Shown: positions 40,538-48,288 of the stretch, one piece after another | Position numbering within the stretch: position 1 is the first letter of the stretch | Layout: each line of letters starts with the position of its first letter | Assembly (NCBI GenBank): GCA_000696115.1 | Contig: JJOH01000006.1 | Location: 186,001-250,000 of the forward strand | Length of the DNA stretch: 64,000 bases | Direction: 5' to 3' | Source of the DNA: Streptomyces olindensis | GTDB taxonomy: Bacteria; Actinomycetota; Actinomycetes; Streptomycetales; Streptomycetaceae | Position numbers and translations under genes: made by a program | The notes under the pieces: model-generated | What the model was told of the DNA's origin: nothing | Database searches by the model: none | What the model saw: only the letters and a program-made list of their open reading frames with translations

Positions 40538-41136
40538 GCACGGTCGACCGTGCGGAAAGAGTCCCCAAGCAGGACCGCAGCCGGGCCACCCGGCAGCGGC
40601 TCCTCGAAGCCGCCGTGGCCTGCCTCGCCGAACACGGCTGGGCCGGCTCCACCGTCTCCGTCGTCGCGGAACGCGCCGGCGTCTCCCGCGGCGCCGCCCA
40701 GCACCACTTCCCGACCCGCGAAGACCTCTTCACGGCCGCCGTGGAATACGTCGCCGAGGAACGCTCCACCGCCCTGCGCGCCCTCTTCCCCGAGGGCGCG
40801 GCCGGCGACCGCCACGCGGTCGTGGCGGCCCTGGTCGACCTCTACACGGGACCGTTGTTCCGTGCCGCCCTCCACCTCTGGGTCGCCGCCTCCAACGAGG
40901 ACCAGCTCCGCCCCCGCGTCACCGAACTCGAATCCCGCGTCGGCCGCGAGACCCACCGCATCGCGGTCGACCTGCTCTCCGCCGACGAATCCGTCCCCGG
41001 CGTCCGCGAAACGGTCCAGGGCCTCCTCGACATGGCCCGCGGCCTCGGCCTCGCCAACCTCCTCACCGACGACGCGGCCCGCCGGGAGCGGGTCGTGACG
41101 CAGTGGGCGGAACTGCTGGACGAGGCGCTGGGGTGA
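40525..41136 (+). CDS. TetR-family regulator at the operon end
   Basis: The 203-residue protein has a TetR helix-turn-helix (RQRLLEAAVACLAEHGWAG, VSVVAERAGVSRGAAQHHF) and a helical ligand domain. It overlaps the hydratase gene, either from the ATG at 40525 with GGGA ahead or the GTG at 40534 (GTGA overlap). It very probably regulates this operon, maybe through the CAAGCATGCTTG palindrome at 30960, in response to an acyl-CoA. This is inferred from linkage. Confidence 0.88.
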   Translation: MGGVSTVDRAERVPKQDRSRATRQRLLEAAVACLAEHGWAGSTVSVVAERAGVSRGAAQHHFPTREDLFTAAVEYVAEERSTALRALFPEGAAGDRHAVVAALVDLYTGPLFRAALHLWVAASNEDQLRPRVTELESRVGRETHRIAVDLLSADESVPGVRETVQGLLDMARGLGLANLLTDDAARRERVVTQWAELLDEALG

Positions 41137-41148
41137 CGCCCCAGGCCC

Positions 41149-41817
41149 TCACGGACTGAGCCGCTCCACCCGCCAGCTCCCGTCCGGCTGCTCCACGTAC
41201 CGCAACCGGTCGTGCAGCCGGTTCTCGCGGCCCTGCCAGAACTCCACCGTCTGCGGCGCCACCCGGAAACCGCCCCAGTGCGGCGGCACCGGCACCTGCT
41301 CGCCCTCCGGGTAGCGGGCGGCCAGCTCCGCGTACGCCCCGTCGATGTCGGCACGCGTGGAGACCACCGAGGACTGCGCGCTGGCCCACGCCCCCAGCTG
41401 GGAGCCGTGCGGCCGGGTCCGGAAGTACGCCGCCGTCTCGTCCCGGCCGGTGCGCCGCGCGACCCCGGTGACGATGACCTGCCGGGCCATCGGATGCCAC
41501 GGGAACAGCAGCGAGACGTACGGGTTCTCCGCCAGGTCACGGGCCTTGCGCGAGTCGTAGTTCGTGTAGAAGACGAACCCCTGCTCGTCGAAGTGCTTCA
41601 GCAGCACCGTACGGGAGCTGGGCCGGCCCTCGGCATCGGCCGTCGAGACGATCATGGCGTTCGGCTCGAACAGCCCGCCGTCCGTCGCGGCCTGTTTGAA
41701 CCAGCGCGCGAACTGCTCGACGGGGGTGGCGGCCAGCTCGGTCTCGGAGAGCCCCTCGGCCCGGTACTGCTTGCGCATCGAGGCCAGATCGAAGGGGACG
41801 GCGTCGCGGTCGGTCAC
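41149..41817 (-). CDS. pdxH: Pyridoxamine 5'-phosphate oxidase
   Basis: The 222-residue flavoenzyme has the PdxH features: FMN- and PLP-binding residues in [38 protein letters not shown], the [10 protein letters not shown] strand, [15 protein letters not shown], and the C-terminal motif [10 protein letters not shown]...WRVERLSP. It oxidises pyridoxamine or pyridoxine 5'-phosphate to PLP. The start is the GTG at 41817. It is divergent from the citrate synthase gene and converges with the TetR gene. Confidence 0.93.
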   Translation of the reverse strand: MTDRDAVPFDLASMRKQYRAEGLSETELAATPVEQFARWFKQAATDGGLFEPNAMIVSTADAEGRPSSRTVLLKHFDEQGFVFYTNYDSRKARDLAENPYVSLLFPWHPMARQVIVTGVARRTGRDETAAYFRTRPHGSQLGAWASAQSSVVSTRADIDGAYAELAARYPEGEQVPVPPHWGGFRVAPQTVEFWQGRENRLHDRLRYVEQPDGSWRVERLSP

Positions 41818-41859
41818 CCGGTCATCTTGCCGTACGGACGGTGTCCTTCGTCACTGCCT

Positions 41860-41872
41860 GGCACTGAGTGCC
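41860..41872. promoter_or_regulatory. GGCACTGAGTGCC palindrome in the pdxH/citrate synthase gap
   Basis: GGCACT-G-AGTGCC is a perfect palindrome, and another half-site GGCACTC lies 20 bp further on (41892-41898). It lies 43-55 bp before the pdxH start and over 200 bp before the citrate synthase start. The regulator is unknown. Confidence 0.4.
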
Positions 41873-42099
41873 GTGAGCCCTCCCCAAGGATGGCACTCGG
41901 GGATATCGTTTCCGTGCCGTTCCGGTTGGGTGACCGCCAGCCGCACGGGGCATCACAGGGGAGACCGGCCAGGACCGCGAGTCACCGCACACGACCGTGG
42001 ATCCACCGGACGGCCGCCCGCTTCGCAAGCTGACTGACACATGGTTCTTTCGCTCACCCCACCACACCATCTGTCACTTACATCACGAGGAGCCGCCTG

Positions 42100-43200
42100 A
42101 TGTCCGACTTCGTACCCGGGCTCGAGGGAGTCGTCGCGTTCGAGACGGAGATCGCCGAACCGGACAAGGAGGGCGGCGCCCTGCGTTATCGGGGCGTCGA
42201 CATCGAGGACCTCGTCGGCCACGTCTCCTTCGGCAACGTCTGGGGCCTGCTCGTCGACGGCGCCTTCAACCCCGGCCTGCCGCCCGCCGAGCCGTTCCCC
42301 ATCCCCGTCCACTCCGGCGACATCCGCGTCGACGTCCAGTCGGCCCTGGCCATGCTCGCGCCCGTCTGGGGTCTGAAACCCCTCCTCGACATCGACGCCG
42401 AACAGGCCCGCGAGGACCTGGCCCGCGCGGCCGTCATGGCCCTGTCGTACGTCGCCCAGTCGGCCCGCGGCCAGGGCCTGCCCATGGTTCCGCAGCGCGA
42501 GATCGACAAGGCCCGGTCCGTCGTCGAACGCTTCATGATCCGCTGGCGCGGCGAGCCCGACCCCAAGCACGTGGCGGCGGTGGACGCCTACTGGACGAGC
42601 GCCGCGGAGCACGGCATGAACGCGTCCACGTTCACGGCGCGGGTCATCGCGTCGACGGGCGCGGACGTCGCGGCCGCGCTGTCGGGCGCCGTGGGCGCGA
42701 TGTCCGGCCCGCTGCACGGCGGTGCCCCCTCCCGGGTCCTGCACATGATCGAGGAGATCGAGCGCACGGGCGACGCCGAGGCGTACGTCAAGAAGACCCT
42801 CGACAAGGGTGAGCGCCTGATGGGCTTCGGCCACCGCGTCTACCGCGCCGAAGACCCCCGGGCGAGGGTCCTGCGCCGCACGGCCCGCGAACTGGGAGCG
42901 CCCCGCTTCGAGGTCGCCGAGGCCCTGGAGAAGGCGGCCCTGGCGGAACTCCACGCCCGCCGCCCCGACCGCGTCCTCGCGACGAACGTCGAGTTCTGGG
43001 CGGCCATCGTCCTGGACTTCGCCGAGGTCCCGGCGCACATGTTCACGTCGATGTTCACCTGCGCCCGCACGGCCGGCTGGTCCGCCCACATCCTGGAACA
43101 GAAGCGCACCGGCCGCCTGGTCCGCCCCTCGGCCCGCTACACCGGCCCGGGCACCCGCGACCCCCACGAGATCGACGGCTACGAGGACATCGCCCACTGA
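42100..43200 (+). CDS. Citrate synthase (type II-like, second paralogue)
   Basis: The 366-residue enzyme has the three catalytic residues in context: His in GPLHGGAPSRV, His in MGFGHRVYRAEDPRA and Asp in the region after FTCARTAGWSAHILEQ. The size is that of short bacterial citrate synthases. It condenses acetyl-CoA and oxaloacetate in the TCA or methylcitrate cycle. It resembles the S. coelicolor citrate synthase next to pdxH. A strong terminator follows the stop, and the 282-bp leader holds the promoter region shared with pdxH. Confidence 0.9.
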   Translation: MSDFVPGLEGVVAFETEIAEPDKEGGALRYRGVDIEDLVGHVSFGNVWGLLVDGAFNPGLPPAEPFPIPVHSGDIRVDVQSALAMLAPVWGLKPLLDIDAEQAREDLARAAVMALSYVAQSARGQGLPMVPQREIDKARSVVERFMIRWRGEPDPKHVAAVDAYWTSAAEHGMNASTFTARVIASTGADVAAALSGAVGAMSGPLHGGAPSRVLHMIEEIERTGDAEAYVKKTLDKGERLMGFGHRVYRAEDPRARVLRRTARELGAPRFEVAEALEKAALAELHARRPDRVLATNVEFWAAIVLDFAEVPAHMFTSMFTCARTAGWSAHILEQKRTGRLVRPSARYTGPGTRDPHEIDGYEDIAH

Positions 43201-43210
43201 CCCGCCCCGC

Positions 43211-43244
43211 GCACGGCCCCACCCGACTCCGGGTGGGGCCGTGC
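43211..43244. terminator. Perfect 14-bp terminator after citrate synthase
   Basis: GCACGGCCCCACCC (43211-43224) pairs with GGGTGGGGCCGTGC (43231-43244) around GACTCC. It lies 10 bp after the citrate synthase stop and 15 bp before the convergent HIT stop, so it can terminate both strands. Confidence 0.9.
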
Positions 43245-43259
43245 GATCGTCCCCACGCC

Positions 43260-43733
43260 TCACCCCCCGAGCCGGTCCAGCTCCTCACCGACCGCCTCCC
43301 GCAACGGGTCGTGCCGAGCCCCGAGCGCGTACCGCTCCTCGGTCCACATCCCGCGCGGATACAGCCACACGGGCAGTCGCACGAGATCCTCGGGCTCCCA
43401 GTCGTAGCGCGGCCACACATGCGCGTGCAGGAAACGGTCCCTGTTCCCGAGAATCTCGAGATTGACCCGCCGAAACCCGGACTCCACCCGGCGGCAGGCC
43501 CGCTCGACGGCTTCGCCCAGCCGGTCCACGTCACTCAGGAATACCAGCCGCCTGCCGCGCGGCAGCTCCGACAGCCGCTCCACCGCGGGATCGTCGGTCA
43601 GCAACACCGAGTAGCCGGGCAGGAACTGCACATCACCGATCGCCGCGAACCCGGCGTCCAGCCTCCGCATGACGGCCGGGTTCTCACCCCGCAGGGCACT
43701 GCCGACCCGGTCCGTGCGCCACGCGACCGACAT
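43260..43733 (-). CDS. HIT-superfamily protein with degenerate triad
   Basis: The 157-residue protein has the HIT-fold pattern: an N-terminal region ending GDVQFLPGYSVLL, a central helix, and the C-terminal RFLHAHVWPRYDWEP. The catalytic HIT motif is H-x-H-x-H; here it reads His103-A-His105-V-Trp107, so the third histidine is lost. It may still bind nucleotides such as Ap4A or act in nucleotide disposal, but catalysis is doubtful. Its transcript has a long structured leader (43734-43970), so it may be regulated by attenuation. Confidence 0.83.
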   Translation of the reverse strand: MSVAWRTDRVGSALRGENPAVMRRLDAGFAAIGDVQFLPGYSVLLTDDPAVERLSELPRGRRLVFLSDVDRLGEAVERACRRVESGFRRVNLEILGNRDRFLHAHVWPRYDWEPEDLVRLPVWLYPRGMWTEERYALGARHDPLREAVGEELDRLGG

Positions 43734-43756
43734 GATCACACCCCCGAAAACGCAGA

Positions 43757-43820
43757 CGACCCGCGAGTCTGGGTCCTCCAAAGGAGGAGCCGGCCGGACG
43801 TACCGGCGACTCGCGGGTCG
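43757..43820 (-). ncRNA. Three-way-junction hairpin just before the HIT gene
   Basis: CGACCCGCGAGTC pairs over 13 bp with GACTCGCGGGTCG (43757-43769 and 43808-43820). The loop holds two more hairpins: TCCTCC-TTT-GGAGGA and GCCGG-TACGT-CCGGC. On the minus strand the closing stem is followed by TCTGCGTTTTC, which resembles an intrinsic terminator, 24 nt before the HIT start codon. It may be an attenuator. A homologous alignment with covariation would settle this. Confidence 0.5.
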
Positions 43821-43866
43821 GGTGACTGCTTGAGATTGGGCCGGCTGCGCGCTTCGCTCACGCGCT

Positions 43867-43899
43867 GGCTCGGCACCGCACTGAGTGTGGTGTCGGGCC
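43867..43899. ncRNA. 14-bp hairpin in the HIT leader region
   Basis: GGCTCGGCACCGCA at 43867-43880 pairs with TGTGGTGTCGGGCC at 43886-43899 around CTGAG. In a plus-strand transcript all 14 pairs hold with three G-U wobbles; on the minus strand these become mismatches. That is a hint that some RNA from the plus strand may be made here, in conflict with the minus-strand promoter. Confidence 0.35.
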
Positions 43900-43900
43900 G

Positions 43901-43939
43901 CTAGCCCGCAGCCACCTCACGCGTCCGGTTTCCATACAT
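43901..43939 (-). CDS. Possible 12-residue leader peptide of the HIT gene
   Basis: A strong AGGAGGTGG sits about 11 nt ahead of ATG at 43939, opening the frame MYGNRTREVAAG and TAG. A second ATG at 43935 gives a longer 25-residue frame. The position, between a good promoter and three hairpins, is that of an attenuation leader. Confidence is limited because such short frames are common and the peptide has no known relative. Confidence 0.4.
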   Translation of the reverse strand: MYGNRTREVAAG

Positions 43940-43972
43940 CTGCCGAACCACCTCCTCTCTCGTGTACCTGGA

Positions 43973-44002
43973 ACCCTAGGAAACGGTCCGACTCCGGATC
44001 AA
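43973..44002 (-). promoter_or_regulatory. Housekeeping-type promoter for the HIT leader
   Basis: On the minus strand, TTGATC (44002-43997) is followed after 18 bp by TAGGGT (43978-43973), a good match to the Streptomyces principal sigma consensus. Transcription would begin near 43966, giving a leader of about 230 nt before the HIT start codon. Confidence 0.6.
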
Positions 44003-44009
44003 CCGTTTT
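43981..44009 (+). terminator. Hairpin with T-run (possible plus-strand terminator)
   Basis: AAACGGT (43981-43987) pairs with ACCGTTT (44002-44008), with a nested TCCG-ACT-CCGGA, then a run of Ts. On the plus strand it resembles an intrinsic terminator. On the minus strand it overlaps the promoter of the HIT leader, so it may instead be an operator. Confidence 0.4.
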
Positions 44010-44197
44010 TCTGAGACCTTGACTCCATGACGCGGCGGCAGGCGGTTCGCCGGGGCGTTGACGTGGGGATTGCCGCCGTACAACGATTCCTTCAATGTTG
44101 TGGGAACTCGGTGTGCGCTGGGTCACGTTCGAGTTGAATGATTGCAAGGAGCGAACCGGCGTGCCGTACGTGCGGACGCAGCCTGCAGGGGGTCCAG

Positions 44198-45595
44198 GTG
44201 AGTGCTTCCCGGCGTAGTGGGACCACGGACGAGCTGGGGCCGGACGAGCCCGGGCGGGACGGTTCGGATGGGTCGGATCTGCTTGCCGCGCTGCTGGACG
44301 GGATGGACGCGGCGCTGTGCGCCTTCGACGCCGACGGGGTCGTGACGCACTGGAACCGCGAGGCCGAGCGGATCCTCGGGTGGAGCGCGGAGGAGGCCGT
44401 CGGGCGGCAGGGGCTGGCCGGGTGGGCCGTGCGCAGCGCGGACGCCGAGGAGGTCGAGGGCCGGCTGCTGTCCGCGATGCACGCCCCGGGTCGGCAGGTG
44501 CACGAGTTCGCGTTGCTGACGAAGGACGGCGGGCGGGTGCTCGTGCGGACGCAGTCGGCGGCCGTGCGGGGGCCCGACGGGAAGCCGGCGGGGGTGTACT
44601 GCGCGTTCAGCGAGGTGCACGCGCAGATCGACCTGGAGCGGTCGATCGCGCTGAGCGAGGCGCTGTTCGAGGACGCCAGCTGGGGTGTCGTGCTGGTGGA
44701 CGTCGATCTGCGGCCGGCCGTGGTGAACGCGCACGCGGCCCGGGCGCTGGGCACGGGGCGCACGTCGGTGCTGGGGCGACCGCTGGGGGAGCTGCTCGCG
44801 CAGGGTGTGGAGGAACTGGAGAGCGCGCTGCAGCATGTGCTCGCCGAGGGCGCGCCGCCGGCGCCGGCCGAGATGTGGGTGACTGTGCGCACGCCGCAGG
44901 GCGAGCAGCGGCGATGCTGGCGCAGCGGCTTCCTGCGGCTGGCCTCGCCGTTGGCGGAGGAGCCGGTTCCGCTGGGAGTGGGCTGGCTGTTCCAGGACGT
45001 GACGGAGGCCAAGCAGGGCGAGCAGGAGGCGTCGCTGCTGCGGTTCCGTACGCAGCAGCTGCACCGTGCTTCGCGGGCGGCCGCCGAGTGCGAGGACCCG
45101 GCGGAGGCGGCGACCGTCCACCTGGACTTCGCGCTGGCCGGGTTCGCCGACCATGCGCTGATCGACCGGGTGGCGGGCGGTGCGCTCACCGACGCGGAGG
45201 CGGAGGGGCCGGTACGGCTGGTGCGGGTGGCGGCCACGCCTTCCGGTGCGCCCGGGCCGAGCAGGCTCGCCGGCCGGGCGGGTCTGCCCGTGCGGTACGC
45301 GGAGGGGCATCCGGCTCTGCAGTGCGTGGAGCGGGTGGGTGCGCTGCGGGCGAGCGCGGGCGCGGTGCGGCCGGAGGAGGCGCGGGAGTGGGCGCTGGCC
45401 CGGCAGTGGCCGCCGGACGCGGTGCACGCGCTGTGCGCGGTGCTGCGCAGCCGGGCCCGGACGCTGGGCGTCGTGACGTTCCTGCGGGGTGCGGGGCGCA
45501 GCGCGTTCGAGCGGTCCGACGCGGTGTACGCGGAGGACGTGGCGGTGCGGATCGCGGCGGCGCTGGATCTGGCGGGGTTGTCCGACGAGGAGTGA
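44198..45595 (+). CDS. PAS-PAS-GAF-type sensor protein
   Basis: The 465-residue protein has two PAS domains, about 27-140 (MDAALCAFDADGVVTHWNREAERILGWSAEE) and 150-260 (ASWGVVLVDVDLRPAVVNAHAARALG), and a C-terminal GAF-like part (about 275-455). There is no kinase, phosphatase or DNA-binding domain, unlike the SpoIIE-type phosphatases in which these domains usually occur, so it may be a truncated or partner-dependent sensor. The GTG at 44198 with AGGGGG upstream is favoured over the ATG 60 bp earlier. No partner gene is adjacent. Confidence 0.85.
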   Translation: MSASRRSGTTDELGPDEPGRDGSDGSDLLAALLDGMDAALCAFDADGVVTHWNREAERILGWSAEEAVGRQGLAGWAVRSADAEEVEGRLLSAMHAPGRQVHEFALLTKDGGRVLVRTQSAAVRGPDGKPAGVYCAFSEVHAQIDLERSIALSEALFEDASWGVVLVDVDLRPAVVNAHAARALGTGRTSVLGRPLGELLAQGVEELESALQHVLAEGAPPAPAEMWVTVRTPQGEQRRCWRSGFLRLASPLAEEPVPLGVGWLFQDVTEAKQGEQEASLLRFRTQQLHRASRAAAECEDPAEAATVHLDFALAGFADHALIDRVAGGALTDAEAEGPVRLVRVAATPSGAPGPSRLAGRAGLPVRYAEGHPALQCVERVGALRASAGAVRPEEAREWALARQWPPDAVHALCAVLRSRARTLGVVTFLRGAGRSAFERSDAVYAEDVAVRIAAALDLAGLSDEE

Positions 45596-45633
45596 GGGCG
45601 CGCCGGGCCGCCGGTCGCTTCCGCCCAGTCGCT

Positions 45634-46389
45634 TCAGTGCCGGTAGAAGATCCGGTCCCGGTACTGCTCCATGACCCGCCTGTTCCACTCGTGTCCGCCG
45701 TCGACGTTCCCGGAGCGCAGCAGCGGGGGCTCGATGCCGCGGTCGGCGAGGGTGGCGGCGGCCGTCGCCATGACGGCCTGGAGGAGGGCCGAGGTGACGA
45801 CCGTGGAGGCGGGGGCGAAGGGGGCGGGCACCTTGTCGTGGGTGAGTTCCGCGTCGCCGACCGCGATCTTCGAGTCGAGGACGAGGTCGCAGTGGTCCTT
45901 GAGGTACGTGCCCGAGACGTGCCGGGACGTCGTCTGCGCGGCGTAGGCCACGGAGGTCACGCCGATGACGCGCACGCCCAGGGCGCGGGCTTTCACGGCC
46001 ATCTCGACGGGCAGGGCGTTGCGCCCCGAGAGGGAGATGATCAGCAGGGCGTCGCCGTCGCGGAGCGGGGAGCTGTCCAGGACGGCGCTCGCGAGGCCGT
46101 CGACGCGTTCCAGGGCGGAGCCGAGGGGCGCGGGCATGACGTCGACGCCGACGACGCCCGGCACGGCGAGCAGGTTCATCAGGGCGAGGCCGCCGGCGCG
46201 GTAGACGAGGTCCTGCGCGGCGAGGGAGGAGTGCCCGGCGCCGAAGGCGAAGAGGCGGCCCCCGTTGGCGACGGTGTCGGCGAGGAGGGTGCCGGCCGCC
46301 GCGATGCTGTCGGCCTCCTCGTCGCGCACCCGGCGCAGCAGGTCGATCGCGGCGTCGAGGAACTGGCCGGCCGGCGCGCGGTCGCTCAT
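45634..46389 (-). CDS. SIS-domain phosphosugar-binding protein
   Basis: The 251-residue protein contains a single SIS domain (about 35-210) with GAGHSSLAAQDLVYRAGGL and IISLSGRNALPVEMAVKARALGVRVIGVTS, the phosphosugar-binding motifs of isomerases and regulators. It may bind an amino-sugar phosphate or be an isomerase. It is separated from the PAS gene by a short gap and is convergent with it; dmdR1 is divergent. Function not known. Confidence 0.87.
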   Translation of the reverse strand: MSDRAPAGQFLDAAIDLLRRVRDEEADSIAAAGTLLADTVANGGRLFAFGAGHSSLAAQDLVYRAGGLALMNLLAVPGVVGVDVMPAPLGSALERVDGLASAVLDSSPLRDGDALLIISLSGRNALPVEMAVKARALGVRVIGVTSVAYAAQTTSRHVSGTYLKDHCDLVLDSKIAVGDAELTHDKVPAPFAPASTVVTSALLQAVMATAAATLADRGIEPPLLRSGNVDGGHEWNRRVMEQYRDRIFYRH

Positions 46390-46659
46390 ACGGGGTCCCT
46401 TCAGGCTGGCCTCGCTGGCTGGTGTCGCGCATCACGGTGCGGTCTGGACCAGTGCGGTGTCAATACGGCCGTGGGAGCGGTGCCGCGGGCGCTCCGGGGC
46501 CCTGGAGGACGGGTTCGTGTTCCTCCGTCGGCCCGCGGGACGGACCGCTTCCCCGCCCGCGGCACGGTTGTCGGTGGTATCCGGCAGAATTGGGTGCAGG
46601 GCCAGCGCACGCGCCGGTGAGCCGTTCCAGCCTCCGGCAGATCTCATCGAGGGGCACGT

Positions 46660-47352
46660 ATGTCCGGACTGATCGACACCACGGAGATGTATCTCCGCAC
46701 CATCCTCGAGCTGGAGGAAGAGGGTGTGGTCCCCATGCGCGCCCGTATCGCCGAGCGGCTCGACCAGAGCGGGCCGACGGTGAGCCAGACCGTGGCGCGG
46801 ATGGAGCGCGACGGCCTGGTGTCCGTCGCCAGCGACCGGCACCTGGAGCTCACCGACGAGGGCCGCCGTCTGGCCACGCGTGTGATGCGCAAGCACCGGC
46901 TCGCCGAGTGTCTGCTCGTCGACGTGATCGGTCTGGAGTGGGAGCAGGTCCACGCCGAGGCGTGCCGGTGGGAGCACGTGATGAGCGAGGCCGTGGAGCG
47001 CCGTGTGCTGGAGCTGCTGCGGCACCCGACGGAGTCGCCGTACGGCAACCCGATCCCGGGCCTGGAGGAGCTCGGCGAGAAGGACGGCGCCGACCCGTTC
47101 CTGGACGAGGGCATGGTGTCGCTGGCCAGCCTCGACCCGGGCGCCGAGGGCAAGACGGTCGTGGTACGCCGGATCGGCGAGCCGATCCAGACGGACGCGC
47201 AGCTGATGTACACGCTGCGCCGCGCGGGCGTGCAGCCCGGCTCGGTGGTGAGCGTGACGGAGTCGGCGGGCGGGGTGCTGGTGGGCAGTGGCGGCGAGGC
47301 GGCCGAGCTGGAGTCGGACGTCGCCTCCCACGTGTTCGTCGCCAAGCCCTGA
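46660..47352 (+). CDS. dmdR1: DtxR/IdeR-family iron regulator
   Basis: The 230-residue protein has the DtxR winged helix (TTEMYLRTILELEEEGVVPMRARIAERLDQSGPTVSQTV), the metal-binding dimer domain (HRLAECLLVDVIGLEWEQVHAEACRWEHVM), and the SH3-like C-terminal domain. It matches, as far as I remember, S. coelicolor DmdR1, the main ferrous-iron repressor controlling siderophore genes. GAGGG lies 7 nt ahead of the ATG. Long antisense open frames span it, as reported for adm opposite dmdR1 in S. coelicolor. Confidence 0.94.
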   Translation: MSGLIDTTEMYLRTILELEEEGVVPMRARIAERLDQSGPTVSQTVARMERDGLVSVASDRHLELTDEGRRLATRVMRKHRLAECLLVDVIGLEWEQVHAEACRWEHVMSEAVERRVLELLRHPTESPYGNPIPGLEELGEKDGADPFLDEGMVSLASLDPGAEGKTVVVRRIGEPIQTDAQLMYTLRRAGVQPGSVVSVTESAGGVLVGSGGEAAELESDVASHVFVAKP

Positions 47353-47391
47353 TCCGTACCGCCTCGCACCGAGCGGTCGGCTGGCGCCGCG

Positions 47392-47539
47392 CGGCCGGGT
47401 CGTGCCGGGCGTGCCGGTTCGTGTCGAGCGGCCGGGTCGTGCCGGGCGTGCCGGTTCGTGTCGAGCGGCCGGGTCGTGCCGGGCGTGCCGGTTCGTGTCG
47501 AGCGGCCGGGTCGTGCCGGGCGTGCCGGTTCGTGTCGAG
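47392..47539. repeat. Four perfect 37-bp tandem units after dmdR1
   Basis: Units at 47392-47428, 47429-47465, 47466-47502 and 47503-47539 are identical over 37 bp (starting CGGCCGGGTCGTGCC). A 19-bp block (GAGCGGTCGGCTGGCGCCG) flanks them at 47371-47389 and 47537-47555. Degenerate copies follow to about 47650. As 37 is not a multiple of three, the repeat does not keep a reading frame, so protein-level selection on repeats is unlikely. Confidence 0.9.
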
Positions 47540-47912
47540 CGGTCGGCTGGCGCCGAGCGGGCCGGATCGTGCCGGTTCCCTGCCGAGCGGCCGGAATCGC
47601 GTGAGCGTGCCGGGCCGTGCCGAGTGGCCGGGGCGGGACCAGCGTGCCGGGCTCGTGCCGGGGACCTGCCGGTCTGGTCCCGTGGTGCACGGCGGGCCGT
47701 CGTCACGTGCCGCCAGTCGCGGTGCGTCTGGCGCGTTGGCGTGATCCGTACCGGATCCTGTATTCAGTCCGTCGAATGGCAGCGCTCGTCCGCTTCCCGT
47801 GCGACGCTGTCGCGTGAGGCATATGACCTGAGGGGCTCTGGGCCGTGGCTCGACAGCGATGTCGCCCGGCCGGGGAGGGGGCGGGAGGATGTGCCGTTCG
47901 TGCCGTACGGAT

Positions 47913-47957
47913 GGGGAGGGCCCCGGCGCCGTGTGGCGCCGGGGCCTGTCCTCCCCT
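47913..47957. terminator. Strong GC-rich hairpin
   Basis: GGCCCCGGCGCC (47919-47930) pairs with GGCGCCGGGGCC (47935-47946) around GTGT; the stem extends outward through GGGGAGG and CCTCCCC with a small bulge. It lies far from both genes, so it may terminate an unannotated transcript from either strand. Confidence 0.6.
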
Positions 47958-48111
47958 GTGCTGACCCGGAGCCCCGAGCTCTCAGAGTCATCCCCCTCGG
48001 ACCGTTTTCCCCGAGCGGTCCGCCTCCCGCTGAAGATCTCCCCTCGGCCGAGGCGATCAATCCTTGGAGGCGGTCACTCGAACGAGGGGTGTTGCCCGCG
48101 AGAACGGTCTC

Positions 48112-48129
48112 ATCGAATAGTTATTCGAT
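48112..48129. promoter_or_regulatory. AT-rich palindrome upstream of the hydrolase gene
   Basis: ATCGAATA-GT-TATTCGAT is an 18-bp perfect palindrome in an otherwise GC-rich region, about 160 bp before the hydrolase start. An operator is the simplest reading; the binding protein is unknown. Confidence 0.5.
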
Positions 48130-48288
48130 AATCTTCGGGTGATGAACCAACCGGAATGTGCGCTACAGGGGATGTGCACACCGACAGGACCACCAGGAAC
48201 GGCAACAGGCACAGCAGGCAGAACACGGTTCACAGGACCGGCCGGCTCGAGAGCCGCGGTCCGCGCGAAGCTTGGGGGGTGCCAGGAC

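Larger units (their letters stand above)
43734..44197. other. Gap with structured leader of the HIT gene
   Basis: On the minus strand this region holds a good promoter, a strong Shine-Dalgarno, a 12-codon leader frame and then three hairpins before the HIT start. Right of that is an AAACGGT/ACCGTTT hairpin (43981-44008) followed by five Ts on the plus strand. No protein-length open frame with coding character is present. The last 60 bp precede the PAS gene and hold its Shine-Dalgarno. Confidence 0.7.
47353..48288. other. 936-bp gap with minisatellite, hairpin and palindrome
   Basis: Between dmdR1 and the hydrolase gene there is no plausible plus-strand protein. The gap holds the 4 x 37-bp tandem array (47392-47539) with flanking repeats, degenerate copies to about 47650, a strong hairpin (47913-47957) and an AT-rich palindrome (48112-48129). 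Minus-strand open frames run through its left half into dmdR1 antisense. Confidence 0.75.
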
